Positions 33,418 to 41,897 of a stretch of 64,000 nt of DNA are shown here, piece after piece; positions within the stretch are counted from its first letter, which is position 1; each line of letters begins with the position of its first letter. Made by a program: the position numbers and the translations under genes. The notes under the pieces are model-generated. The model was not told where the DNA came from, did not search any database, and saw only the letters and a list, made by a program, of their open reading frames with translations. The DNA lies in NCBI RefSeq assembly GCF_003112455.1, contig NZ_BDQX01000430.1, forward strand, positions 167,096 through 231,095. The letters are read 5' to 3'. The DNA comes from Paenibacillus agaridevorans (GTDB taxonomy: Bacteria > Bacillota > Bacilli > Paenibacillales > Paenibacillaceae).

Positions 33418-34305
33418 CTAACCTTTAACCGCGCCAACCATAACGCCGGATACAAAGTAGCGTTGCAGCCAAGGATAAACGACTAGTATGGGTACCGTCG
33501 CGAACATAATGCTGGCCGCTTTGAGTCCCTCAGGCATGACTTCCGTTGCAATGGCGCCTTCCTGAGCGGTCAGATCGGTAACCATGCTATTCATGACGAC
33601 TTGATACAGCTTTAATTGAATCGGGTACATTTCGGAATTGCTAATATAGAACAGTGCATCCATAAATCCGTTCCATCTGGATACAGCGTAAAATAAGCTT
33701 AGGGTCGCCAGAACGGGAAGCGAAAGTGGAAGCACAATTCGAATCAAGGTTCCAATATGCGAACTACCGTCCAGGTAGGCGGATTCTTCCAAGCTTTCTG
33801 GTATCGAAGTGAAGAAAGAACGCAAAATAATCAAGTTAAACGCGCTAATCATGCCTGGCAAAATAAGCGAAAGCATACTGTCCAGCATCCCCAATTCTTT
33901 GATTAGCAAATAATCCGGAATTAACCCGCCGCTGAAAAACATCGTAAAGACGATGATCATCATAAAAAACGAGCGACCTTTCAGTTGGCGCTTGGTTAAC
34001 GGATAAGCCGCGCATATACTCATGATCATGCAGACCACGGTATATACAGCCGTTAGAACGATCGTAATACCCATTGAACGCAGCATCCTGGCGTCCTGGA
34101 ATACAATTTTATAAGATTCCCAGTCCCATCCCACTGGAAAAATCGTCACCTGGTCGGATATAATCGCTTGCTTTGAACTGAGCGAAACGGCGATAATATG
34201 CAGGAACGGAACCAAACACATAAGCATGGCTATCCCAACAATGATCATGATCGCAATGTCCGATAACCGAATTCGTTTTAATTTTGCTGTGCTTGTATTT
34301 GTCAT
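33418..34305 (-). CDS. carbohydrate ABC importer permease, LplC/YtcP (MalG) type
   Basis: 295 residues with six predicted helices. The EAA loop reads ESAYLDGSSHIGTLIRIVLP and the C-terminus FVSGVMVGAVKG is typical of the group. ATG 34305 is preferred because AGGGGG lies 7 nt upstream; another ATG at 34323 overlaps the stop of the preceding permease but has poorer spacing. It forms the translocation channel with the LplB-type permease just upstream. Confidence 0.88.
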   Translation of the reverse strand: MTNTSTAKLKRIRLSDIAIMIIVGIAMLMCLVPFLHIIAVSLSSKQAIISDQVTIFPVGWDWESYKIVFQDARMLRSMGITIVLTAVYTVVCMIMSICAAYPLTKRQLKGRSFFMMIIVFTMFFSGGLIPDYLLIKELGMLDSMLSLILPGMISAFNLIILRSFFTSIPESLEESAYLDGSSHIGTLIRIVLPLSLPVLATLSLFYAVSRWNGFMDALFYISNSEMYPIQLKLYQVVMNSMVTDLTAQEGAIATEVMPEGLKAASIMFATVPILVVYPWLQRYFVSGVMVGAVKG

Positions 34306-34316
34306 GCTCTCGCCCC

Positions 34317-35270
34317 CTACCATATTCCCTGTTCTCCAAAGCGCTTGGCAATGGAGTTAGCTATAACAACGAACACAAGTCCGACCAAGGCTTGGAACAA
34401 TCCCATTGCTGTCGCAAGTGAGAATTGCGCGGACTGTAAGCCAGCTTTATAAACGAACGTACTGATAACCTCAGCATAATCCATAACAAGGGCATTACCC
34501 ATAACGAACGGCCGTTCGAAACCAATCGTCATAATATGACCAAGTTGCATAATTAACATGACGACAATCGTAGGACGAATACCTGGAAGTGTAATATGCC
34601 ACATTTTTTTCAGTCGACCTGCGCCGTCAACGTCCGCAGCTTCATATAAATCTCGACTAATTCCGGTCAAAGCTGCCAAATAAATGATTGTACCCCACCC
34701 GGCGCTGTGCCATATGCCCGTACCTAGATACACAAGCAGCCAATGATTTTTCTCTGTCAGGAATGGAATCGAATCGAATCCGAGAGCGTTCACCACGTTA
34801 TTGACAAGACCGCCTTGATTGGAGAACATTTGGTACACTAGACCACCAATAATAATCCATGAAATAAAATGCGGTAAATAGAGAAGCGTCTGCGCACTCT
34901 TTTTGAACCAGACTACGCTCAACTCATTGAGAAGAAGAGCTAGAATAATGGGAGCTGGAAATGAAAATGCAAGATCCAGGAAGTTTAGCATTAACGTATT
35001 TCGAACGACTTCGTAAAACTGACTCATCCTGAACAGTTCCTTGAAGTTCTCAAAACCGATCCATTCGCTGCCCGTTACGCCTTTAAAAATGCTGTAATCC
35101 TGAAATGCAATGGCGGCACCGTACATCGGTACATACTTGAATAGAATAAAATAAGCGATTGGAAGAATGAGCAAAAGATACAGCTGGTAATCCTTCCATA
35201 TCCCTGTTGCCTGCCGGCGTTTTACTAACGGCAGAGAATTGTTTGGTGCAGGTGTCGCTCTCCGATCCAT
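34317..35270 (-). CDS. carbohydrate ABC importer permease, LplB (MalF) type
   Basis: 317 residues. The first helix QLYLLLILPIAYFILFKYVP followed by MYGAAIAFQDY is the LplB signature, and the EAA loop is EAADVDGAGRLKKMWHITLP. The open frame begins at 35510 but the first 80 residues are not family-like and lie across promoter P2, so ATG 35270 with GAAGGG 8 nt upstream is the start; this puts the leader at about 73 nt. It is the first gene of the locus B importer operon. No ATPase gene is linked. Confidence 0.87.
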   Translation of the reverse strand: MDRRATPAPNNSLPLVKRRQATGIWKDYQLYLLLILPIAYFILFKYVPMYGAAIAFQDYSIFKGVTGSEWIGFENFKELFRMSQFYEVVRNTLMLNFLDLAFSFPAPIILALLLNELSVVWFKKSAQTLLYLPHFISWIIIGGLVYQMFSNQGGLVNNVVNALGFDSIPFLTEKNHWLLVYLGTGIWHSAGWGTIIYLAALTGISRDLYEAADVDGAGRLKKMWHITLPGIRPTIVVMLIMQLGHIMTIGFERPFVMGNALVMDYAEVISTFVYKAGLQSAQFSLATAMGLFQALVGLVFVVIANSIAKRFGEQGIW

Positions 35271-35349
35271 TCGCTCAGCCCTTCTCTCTATGTTGTGTAT
35301 CAGTCTGTTGGCTTGCTCACTGATGTTCAGGACCAAGTCGACTAACCAC

Positions 35350-35416
35350 ACTATACGAGAGCCGTACGTTATGGGACAATAGACTCTTTTCTTGCACATA
35401 TTCCGAATTCCGAAAG
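35350..35416 (-). promoter_or_regulatory. promoter P2 with shared activator block, locus B importer
   Basis: Minus strand TTGTCC (35374-35379), 18-nt spacer, TATAGT (35350-35355). Upstream AGTCTATTGTCCCAT and CTTTCGGAATTCGGAATATG align with P1 almost base for base with a 1-nt shift. The rest of the gap 35417-35598 is AT-rich with no gene seen. Confidence 0.68.
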
Positions 35417-35598
35417 CCTTGGTATGACTGGGTTTTAAGCTCAGTAGTCTTCGGTCATCGGAAAGGCTTTTAAAGTTTAAACGACTAATTAATAATAAAA
35501 GAATAAACAATATGAGGTATAAGGAAGGCAGTTTTTTAGGCCGAAAGATCTAAAATGAACTGCTCCCTGAGCATGCTATAGGAAACCGCTGAAAAAAC

Positions 35599-35630
35599 AT
35601 GAAACCCCGCCGAGGTCGACGGGGTTTCAT
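35599..35630 (-). terminator. terminator, acetylesterase-like gene
   Basis: ATGAAACCCCG (35599-35609) pairs perfectly with CGGGGTTTCAT (35620-35630), followed on the minus strand by GTTTTTTC. It lies about 125 nt past the stop at 35757. Confidence 0.75.
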
Positions 35631-35756
35631 GCTTTAGTAATCATTCTACTTATAGGTATTCCTTTAATCAGATTGCTCTTGTTTAATTAGAACTTAAGCG
35701 TCGCCAATGAGAGTGCGACCATCCATACTTCATATAATGTTGACAAGAAAATACCT

Positions 35757-36524
35757 TTAGGGGGCATTTTCAATATTTCTTGTAGTAATATGAACCGCCG
35801 TATTATTACCAGCATCAGTGCCAGTTATATTATAGCCAGCTTGAGTGTAGTGGAACGGGTCCTTCATCAATCCAGCTGCCGCCATTCCCGAAAATTTGGT
35901 AGAGACTAAAACCGCTTTCTCGTATGTATTGCAAAAAGCTGTTTGCGCCTGAATAATTGGAGCATAAAGCGTTGTATGATCTCGATGGTTTCCGATTTGA
36001 ACGATATAACAGCTTTCGAGGCCGGCTTCTATCATGCCATCAACCATTGTCTTAAGCTTGATTGTATACTCTCCCTCTGACATCGCGTTATCACCATCCG
36101 TCTCACCTTGACACCAAACCATGAATTTATTTTTTATCGTATAGCCGTTTGCCGTGAGCCAATTATTGGCCGCATTAAATCTTGCAATTGCATCGTTTAG
36201 AAATGCCCCCTTCGGCTGCCATAAGTTGATTGAGGTTCCTCCCTTGGAACACGATACACCAACAATTGGACGTTGTGTAATTTTGTAATACCCTATAACA
36301 AAGGAAGAGATCATTGAACCCGTTTTTATTGATTCTGTAACACCGCTTATCGCATTGTTTTCATTTATTCCAAATGGTTCTTTTATGGGGTATAGCCTAG
36401 TCGGGTCAGATATCGCCCTAAACTCATAACCAAATCCACTTGGTACATCAGGCGCATCGGCAGCAGTCCCCCTGCCAGCCATATTGGATTGTCCCATGAA
36501 CATGACTAAATCGACGTCGATCAT
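35757..36524 (-). CDS. sialate O-acetylesterase-like (SASA) SGNH hydrolase
   Basis: 255 residues. FMGQSNMAGRG near residue 9 holds the catalytic Ser (block I), VWCQGETDGDN near 130 is the conserved block of this family, and DPFHYTQAGYN near 220 holds the Asp/His pair. These enzymes remove acetyl groups from sugars or sialic acids and are also found on phage tail proteins. There is no signal peptide, so it acts inside the cell or is part of a larger structure. The gene is more AT-rich than its neighbours, has its own terminator and lies among repeat copies, which hints at transfer. Ribosome site GGTGG about 9 nt before the ATG. Confidence 0.75.
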   Translation of the reverse strand: MIDVDLVMFMGQSNMAGRGTAADAPDVPSGFGYEFRAISDPTRLYPIKEPFGINENNAISGVTESIKTGSMISSFVIGYYKITQRPIVGVSCSKGGTSINLWQPKGAFLNDAIARFNAANNWLTANGYTIKNKFMVWCQGETDGDNAMSEGEYTIKLKTMVDGMIEAGLESCYIVQIGNHRDHTTLYAPIIQAQTAFCNTYEKAVLVSTKFSGMAAAGLMKDPFHYTQAGYNITGTDAGNNTAVHITTRNIENAP

Positions 36525-36638
36525 TCTTTATTACCACCATCCTCTGAAAATTCTATCTCATTAATATAAGTTATATCTAATTTTTTGAAAAGCTATTGGT
36601 CTTTCGAAATTCTTACCACTCTTCTTGTCAATAAAAAA

Positions 36639-36713
36639 CTATTCCCGAAACTTGACGAACTGCCGTTCTGGATTCTGATCCTTAGCCAAAACCCTGCCAT
36701 ATTTAAGCTTCAT
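36639..36713 (-). CDS. possible 24-residue small protein, unknown
   Basis: Reads MKLKYGRVLAKDQNPERQFV then KFRE and a TAG. A strong ribosome site GGAGG lies 6 nt before the ATG, which is why it is listed. It is basic and hydrophilic and I do not recognise it. It could be a true small protein, a leader peptide for the acetylesterase-like gene 115 bp downstream, or the start of a truncated gene. Confidence is low because of its length. Confidence 0.3.
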   Translation of the reverse strand: MKLKYGRVLAKDQNPERQFVKFRE

Positions 36714-36732
36714 ACTATTCCTCCATGATAAT

Positions 36733-36846
36733 CGTCTCAAAATTTACTTAGATAAGAGGAAACGTTTCATTATTCAAATCATGGCATTTTGAAACGTAAA
36801 AACCAGGAAAAAAAACACGTCTCAAAAAGCATGCTTTTTGAGACGT
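36733..36846 (-). repeat. two CGTCTCAAAA-family palindromes, the second a terminator
   Basis: The first copy is split: CGTCTCAAAA (36733-36742) and TTTTGAAACG (36787-36796). The second is a perfect 30-bp palindrome at 36817-36846 with arm ACGTCTCAAAAAGCA. On the minus strand the second is followed by GTTTTTTTT, so it serves as terminator for the gene ending at 36902. Arms match the hairpin at 935-963. Confidence 0.7.
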
Positions 36847-36901
36847 CCTGGATTCAATTTGGGTTCATTTCAAATCCGAATAATCCGATATTTCTTCATA
36901 A

Positions 36902-37405
36902 CTACTTTACAACATTAATTCCTAACAACACCAGAATCCCCATTCCAACAGCCCATACTACTATGGCAATCGTCTGCCAAATCATCACATATCGTTTCGA
37001 TGCACCCGATGCGATACAAACTAAAGCCGCGATATGATCTCCTATCAACAAAGGACCTAGAAGCGACACTCCGGGAACACCGTACTTTTGGAATAGCTTC
37101 TGCCCGCGTTCTAGACGTTTATTGTGCTTTTCTTGTTTACGTTCAGAAGGTTTTCTTCTTTGCAGCCACTGCCTAACGCGATCACTAGCCAGGATAACAA
37201 CCATAACCGAAATCCAGTTCCCGACGATTGCTGCTACGATCGTCAACACTGCTGGGAACCCGATCGCAATCCCTACAGGTACTGCAAAGTATCCTTCGAT
37301 GAATGGGATCATTCCCACAATCATAACCCCAAAGAATTGTAATATCGGATTTGAATCTTGCAGCTGCTGCAAAAATTGTTCCAACTTGTCATCATCCTTT
37401 TCCAA
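36902..37405 (-). CDS. small multidrug-export-family (Sm_multidrug_ex) membrane protein
   Basis: 167 residues with about four hydrophobic segments and a basic loop (QRRKPSERKQEKHNKRLERG) in the middle. QFFGVMIVGMIPFIEGYFAV and KYGVPGVSLLGPLLIGDHIA are the conserved halves of this family, whose transport function is weakly supported. The start is TTG 37405: AAAGG lies 6 nt upstream and there is no in-frame ATG before the first membrane segment. It follows the Nat-like permease by 37 bp on the same strand and may be the last gene of that operon. Confidence 0.75.
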   Translation of the reverse strand: MEKDDDKLEQFLQQLQDSNPILQFFGVMIVGMIPFIEGYFAVPVGIAIGFPAVLTIVAAIVGNWISVMVVILASDRVRQWLQRRKPSERKQEKHNKRLERGQKLFQKYGVPGVSLLGPLLIGDHIAALVCIASGASKRYVMIWQTIAIVVWAVGMGILVLLGINVVK

Positions 37406-37442
37406 GTCATACCTTTACTACCATCGATTACAATGGCGATGT

Positions 37443-38750
37443 TTAAATCTTATAAGCCTTCATAGCCTTACGAATCTCTTTCCACGAAGGACGTTTGCCG
37501 TACATCAGCACGCCCGTGCGGTAGATTTTAGCCGAGACGTATACCGACACGTAGATCGAGACGAGCAGGATGCCGAAGGATAGCAGCGTCTCCCACATCG
37601 CGACTTCCGTCAATCCCAAACGGAGCAGCATCGTAAACGGCGAGAACAACGGAATGTACGATGTAACGGTGACAAGCATGCTGTCCGGCGTGCTGATGCT
37701 GAAAATCGCAATGTAGAAGCCGGCAAGCGAGATAAAGGTCATTGGCATTACCGCTTGCCCGAGATCCTCCGTCCGGCTGACGATGGAACCTACTGCTGCG
37801 TACAGTGTCGCGAACAGGAAGAAACCTGTAAAGAAGAACAGTACGGCATAGATGATCAGAAGCGGATCCACAAGCGACAGATCGATGTCGAGATTGCCAA
37901 GCGCGCCTTTGTTATGCGGCATGGACGCGTTGCCCAGGATAACCGCGATGTAGAAGGCGACCTGGATGATGACGACGACGAACATGCCGAAGATTTTGCC
38001 GAACATCTGCTTGAGCGGCGAGACGCTCGTGATCAGAATTTCCATAACGCGTGAGCTCTTCTCCGCCGTAATTTCCGAAGCTATCATATTGCCGGAGGTC
38101 ATAATGGCCATAAAGAGGAAGATGATCATCACGTAGACGACGCCCATATTTACGCCTTGCTCTTGCGGCGTTCGGCCAGATCCTTCATTGCCGCCTTCGC
38201 CCGTATAGATTTGGACCGTATCAATTTTGATCGGCGCGGATAGCTGTGCCATTTGTTCGTTCGAAAGTCCCGCATCCTTAAGAATGTTCGCCTGGCGAAT
38301 GAGGATCAACGAGCCTTGAAGCGATTCCGTCATGCTGAATTCCATCAGCTTCTCGGATTTGTAAGTCATAACCGGGAATCCGTTATCCGTCAGCTCGGTG
38401 CCGAATTCCAGATATCCTTTGATTTCTCCGTCCTCGATGGCTTTCTTGAGCATGCTTTCGTTTGCTGCGGCATCGCCTTGGTCCTCGAACGGCACCATAA
38501 CAATGCTCGGATTCTCTTGCGCTTCGTAGAAAGCCTTTAAGCTGTCGCCCGTGGACTGGTTATCCTCGCCCGCCATCTGGACGTAGCCCACATTTGTTGC
38601 TTTATCGCCTTTGTCGAACTGCTCGATGATATAAGGAAGATTAATGCCGATACTGATAACTAGCGCGATAATAAGCGTTGTAATAACAAATGCCTTGCCT
38701 TTGACCTTATTGCGGATCGTAAACCCTACTACCGTCCAGAAACTATTCAT
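37443..38750 (-). CDS. ABC-2 type export permease, NatB-like
   Basis: 435 residues. One N-terminal helix (FVITTLIIALVISIGINLPY), a long extracytoplasmic domain (about 45-200), then five or six helices with SEITAEKSSRVMEILITSVS, the conserved cytoplasmic motif of NatB/YhaP-type permeases. NatAB exports sodium in Bacillus; relatives export drugs or peptides, so the substrate is open. The ATG overlaps the end of the ATPase gene by 8 bp, showing coupled translation. Confidence 0.85.
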   Translation of the reverse strand: MNSFWTVVGFTIRNKVKGKAFVITTLIIALVISIGINLPYIIEQFDKGDKATNVGYVQMAGEDNQSTGDSLKAFYEAQENPSIVMVPFEDQGDAAANESMLKKAIEDGEIKGYLEFGTELTDNGFPVMTYKSEKLMEFSMTESLQGSLILIRQANILKDAGLSNEQMAQLSAPIKIDTVQIYTGEGGNEGSGRTPQEQGVNMGVVYVMIIFLFMAIMTSGNMIASEITAEKSSRVMEILITSVSPLKQMFGKIFGMFVVVIIQVAFYIAVILGNASMPHNKGALGNLDIDLSLVDPLLIIYAVLFFFTGFFLFATLYAAVGSIVSRTEDLGQAVMPMTFISLAGFYIAIFSISTPDSMLVTVTSYIPLFSPFTMLLRLGLTEVAMWETLLSFGILLVSIYVSVYVSAKIYRTGVLMYGKRPSWKEIRKAMKAYKI

Positions 38751-39645
38751 GACGATCACCCACCGTTCGGATAAAGATTTCGTTTAACGTCGGTTCCTTG
38801 ATTTCAAAATGGTTCACGTTTGCTTGCTCCATCGCCAGCTTCAAAATTTCCGCCCCTGCCGACTCCATCGAGATCTGGATATCGTAGCCTTGTTCTGTCC
38901 TCGTGACGCCGGTAACGCCGGCTATTCTTTCGATGCCGCCGATTGCATTATCCGTGCCCAATATTACCCGTTCTCTCGGAAACCGCTTTTTGATTTCCTT
39001 CAGACTGCCCTTCAACACCGTGTTTGAGCGATGAAGAATCGTAATATTGCGGCACAGCTCCTCGACATGCTCCATGCGGTGCGTCGAGAACAAGATGCTC
39101 GTACCGGAATCGCGAAGCTCCTTGACGGTCGATTTCAACAGCTCTACGTTAACAGGGTCAAGTCCGCTGAACGCCTCGTCCATAATAACGATCTGAGGCT
39201 TATGATTTACCGCCGCGATAAACTGGATTTTTTGCTGGTTCCCTTTAGACAGCTCCTCGACCTTCTTGTTGTAGTATTCGGGAACCTCGAACTTCTCAAG
39301 CCAGTACTTGAGATTGCGATCGGCATCGCCTTTCGACATGCCGCGAAGCTGGGACAAATAAATGATCTGGTCGCTTACCTTCACCTTTGGATAGAGGCCT
39401 CGCTCCTCGGGCAAGTATCCGAGCTTGCTCAGCTGTTCATTGCTGTACGGTTTGCCGTTGTACAAAATCTTTCCTTCGTCGGGAAAGATCAGTCCCAGCA
39501 CCATCCGCATCGTCGTCGTTTTGCCGGCGCCGTTTGCGCCAAGCAAGCCGTAGATTTCGCCTTCGCCCACTTCGAATGAGTTGTTGTTTACCGCCGTTTT
39601 GTCCGCGTATTGCTTCGTTACGTTCTCCACCACTAATGGCTTCAT
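38743..39645 (-). CDS. ABC transporter ATPase, NatA-like
   Basis: 300 residues with Walker A GANGAGKTT near residue 37, signature ELSKGNQQKIQF, Walker B IVIMDEAFSGLDP and H-loop STHRMEH. The C-terminal 80 residues are the extra domain of NatA/YhaQ-type ATPases. It powers the permease just downstream. Its ATG overlaps the preceding stop as ATGA (39642-39645). Confidence 0.88.
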   Translation of the reverse strand: MKPLVVENVTKQYADKTAVNNNSFEVGEGEIYGLLGANGAGKTTTMRMVLGLIFPDEGKILYNGKPYSNEQLSKLGYLPEERGLYPKVKVSDQIIYLSQLRGMSKGDADRNLKYWLEKFEVPEYYNKKVEELSKGNQQKIQFIAAVNHKPQIVIMDEAFSGLDPVNVELLKSTVKELRDSGTSILFSTHRMEHVEELCRNITILHRSNTVLKGSLKEIKKRFPRERVILGTDNAIGGIERIAGVTGVTRTEQGYDIQISMESAGAEILKLAMEQANVNHFEIKEPTLNEIFIRTVGDRHE

Positions 39646-40586
39646 CTTCTCAATCCCCTCGCTTCGTTTGCTTTTGTTTCCAGCCCGATGCCATGCAGCA
39701 GAGCCGCCATAATTTCATCCAGCTCCATCGCGGATTTGCTTACGACAGTAAGTCCGGCGTCCGTACACCAGGCTTCGGCATCCTGCGCTTTACCTGTGGT
39801 GACGCGAAACGTGTGCATTCCCGCGAACTCAATGCCGGTTTGACCAGGCATATCGGCCAGATCCCTGGCGTCGATTCCTTCGCCGCTGACATAATAAGTG
39901 AACCAACTGCAAAATAATTCGTCTTTCTCGTAGAACCCCAGCACCTTGCCTTGCGCCATAAATACGATGAAATCCGCCAGCCGTTTCACTTCGTCCACGA
40001 TATGGCTCGTCATTAATATGGTGCGGTCGCCTTGATCCATATGGCGGTGCAGCAGATCGATCATGATCTTCCAGGCCAACGGATCAAGTCCGGAAGAAGG
40101 TTCGTCGAGCAGCAGCAGCTCCGGGTTGTGAGCCAGCGCGAGCGCCAACTCCGTCTTCCTTCTCATTCCCTTGGACATATCGCCAAGCAGCTGATGATCA
40201 TTAACCTGAAGGATACGAAGCAGCTCCTGATAGCGGAACAGATCCCATCCCTTGTACCAGAACCCGTTGATCTTTGCCTTGTCGCTCCCCTTGAGCCTCG
40301 ACTCATGAGCATAGGGCTCCTCGGGGACATAACCGATATGCTGCTTGAGCGCATCATCGTCGCCGCTGCCGATTTCTTGGCCAAGCACCGTCACTTTGCC
40401 ATGATCGGGCTTTGCCAGATCCAGCGCCATGCGGAACAATGTGCTTTTGCCGCTTCCGTTCGGTCCGACGATGGCGGTAATATAACCGCTTGGAATGTCC
40501 AGCGTTGTCGGCCCCAGCACGAAATCCGATTTCCGCACCGATACGTTTTCGAATGAAATCGCGGTTTCCGCCTTCCAATCGCTCAT
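39642..40586 (-). CDS. ABC transporter ATPase, YtrB-like
   Basis: 314 residues with Walker A GPNGSGKST, Walker B LLLLDEPSSGLDP and MTSHIVDEV as the H-loop. The signature is MSKGMRRKTELA, a KGM variant usual in the YtrB/BcrA group. The YHESRLKGSD-like loop after the Q-loop and the C-terminal extension also fit. The open frame extends to 40841 inside the regulator gene, but ATG 40586 has GAGGAG 7 nt upstream and overlaps the regulator stop as ATGA. Its membrane partner is probably the 240-residue permease at 41011. Confidence 0.86.
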   Translation of the reverse strand: MSDWKAETAISFENVSVRKSDFVLGPTTLDIPSGYITAIVGPNGSGKSTLFRMALDLAKPDHGKVTVLGQEIGSGDDDALKQHIGYVPEEPYAHESRLKGSDKAKINGFWYKGWDLFRYQELLRILQVNDHQLLGDMSKGMRRKTELALALAHNPELLLLDEPSSGLDPLAWKIMIDLLHRHMDQGDRTILMTSHIVDEVKRLADFIVFMAQGKVLGFYEKDELFCSWFTYYVSGEGIDARDLADMPGQTGIEFAGMHTFRVTTGKAQDAEAWCTDAGLTVVSKSAMELDEIMAALLHGIGLETKANEARGLRR

Positions 40587-40987
40587 GATTGTTCTCCTCC
40601 CGGATCGTAATGTTTGCGTACCGCTTCGCGGAACAGCCCTTCGAGCTCCTCCTCCGAGCATTGCACCCGCTTGCCGGCTGCGACGGCTTGGTCCAGCGCT
40701 TCGATTACGACGGACAACCGATGTTTGTCGCGCTCCTGTTCGCCGACCTTGGCCACATAAGTGCCGGTGCCTTGCCGCGTTCGGAGCAGTCCCTCCGTCT
40801 CCAGATCGCTGTACACCCGCTTGACGGTAATGACGCTGCATTTGACTGTCTGGGCCAGTTCCCGGATGGAAGGTAACAAGGTGTCTTCTTCAAGCTGGCC
40901 GCTTACAATAAGCGCTCTAAGCTGGACTTTTATTTGATGATACAACGGTTCCGCGCTTTGTTCGTTAATTTGGATGGGCAGCCTCAC
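40583..40987 (-). CDS. GntR-family regulator, YtrA subfamily
   Basis: 134 residues: a winged helix (IKVQLRALIVSGQLEEDTLL, then LAQTVKCSVITVKRVYSDLE and GTGTYV) and a short helical tail that dimerises but has no room for a large effector pocket. YtrA-type regulators control linked ABC exporters that respond to wall-active antibiotics. Start is GTG 40987 with GGGTG 7 nt upstream. It is the second gene of the operon, behind a permease, whereas ytrA leads its operon in Bacillus. A 26-bp palindrome in the operon promoter (41804-41829) is its likely operator. Confidence 0.87.
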   Translation of the reverse strand: MRLPIQINEQSAEPLYHQIKVQLRALIVSGQLEEDTLLPSIRELAQTVKCSVITVKRVYSDLETEGLLRTRQGTGTYVAKVGEQERDKHRLSVVIEALDQAVAAGKRVQCSEEELEGLFREAVRKHYDPGGEQS

Positions 40988-41010
40988 TTGATTTCACCCG
41001 CCTTTTTCCT

Positions 41011-41733
41011 TCACTTGGATAAGTCGCGCTCTCTTAATCTTTTCTCGATACTCCGAAGTCCTAGCGGGATGCAGACGGCCGAGATCGCAATTGCCCCGGT
41101 CGGCAGCCACCATCCGCCGTTAAGCACCGTATTGTAGCTGTTGACCAACACGCTTTCCTTCGTCCATATCGTAATGCCGACCAACGCTCCGATCGCTCCG
41201 AAAGTAAGCAGCATGCAATACCAGAAGTAGGTTTTCCCTTTGTAGCCGATCTCTACGTACAAGTACAAGAAACCCGCAACCATCGTGTAGAATATCCAGA
41301 AGATCGCAAATTGCAAGAACGCTTGAAACTCGAAGCTGGGATTTATGAAATGAACGCTGAAATAAAAGCCGGTAAAAAACAGGATCATGCACGGCAGCGA
41401 CACCGTCAGGTAAAGCAAGAACTTGCCGAGTGCGATCTGTCCTAGCGATATCGGCAATGTCCTCCAAACTTCGAGCTTCTTCGTATACATATCCGACTTC
41501 CAGTAAAAATTAGCCTGCGTCCCCATCATTCCCAGACAGGGAAACAACAGCAGCGCATACAAGTCGATACCCCAGTAGGAGAATACTGCTGCTTCCCCGT
41601 TCAGCCCGTCACTGAAGAACGGCACCATGAACAATAGCATCACTCCGACGAACAGCACCGGCATGATGAACTTCCATCTTGCCCACAACAACTCGCTTCT
41701 TACCAAGAACCAAGCGCCCTTCCATTTCCCCAT
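41011..41733 (-). CDS. ABC-2-like membrane protein of the YtrA-controlled operon
   Basis: 240 residues with six hydrophobic segments. It begins MGKWKGAWFLVRSELLWARW, an amphipathic start followed by helices, and has YWKSDMYTKKLEVWRTLPIS, the conserved cytoplasmic loop of ABC-2 permeases where a coupling helix would be. No closer family recognised. It is the first gene of the operon, 23 bp before the GntR gene. ATG 41733 is chosen over 41763 since the protein then starts at the usual point; GGAGG lies 11 nt upstream. Confidence 0.72.
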   Translation of the reverse strand: MGKWKGAWFLVRSELLWARWKFIMPVLFVGVMLLFMVPFFSDGLNGEAAVFSYWGIDLYALLLFPCLGMMGTQANFYWKSDMYTKKLEVWRTLPISLGQIALGKFLLYLTVSLPCMILFFTGFYFSVHFINPSFEFQAFLQFAIFWIFYTMVAGFLYLYVEIGYKGKTYFWYCMLLTFGAIGALVGITIWTKESVLVNSYNTVLNGGWWLPTGAIAISAVCIPLGLRSIEKRLRERDLSK

Positions 41734-41803
41734 GATTCTCTTGCCTCCCGAACCCAACATCATTCTAACTGCTAAAAATGCCGCTCAAGCGACTGTGTTT
41801 ATG

Positions 41804-41829
41804 TACTGTATATATCTATATACACAGTA
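41804..41829. promoter_or_regulatory. 26-bp imperfect palindrome, probable YtrA-type operator
   Basis: Outer arms TACTGT (41804-41809) and ACAGTA (41824-41829), inner TATATA-type arms, mismatched at only two pairs. It lies about 70 bp upstream of the first gene of the operon, in the region where the promoter must be. Confidence 0.6.
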
Positions 41830-41897
41830 TATTCACGGTAACAGTGGCTGTCAAGCACTGGGACGAAAAAACTAAAATTCTTTGTACACAGCAAAAA

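Noticed and set aside
35271..35510. N-terminal extension of the LplB-type permease
   Set aside because: The extra 80 codons cover promoter P2 and are not permease-like; ATG 35270 has a good ribosome site.
40587..40841. N-terminal extension of the YtrB-like ATPase
   Set aside because: The 85 codons lie within the GntR gene in another frame and are Arg-rich without any fold signature.
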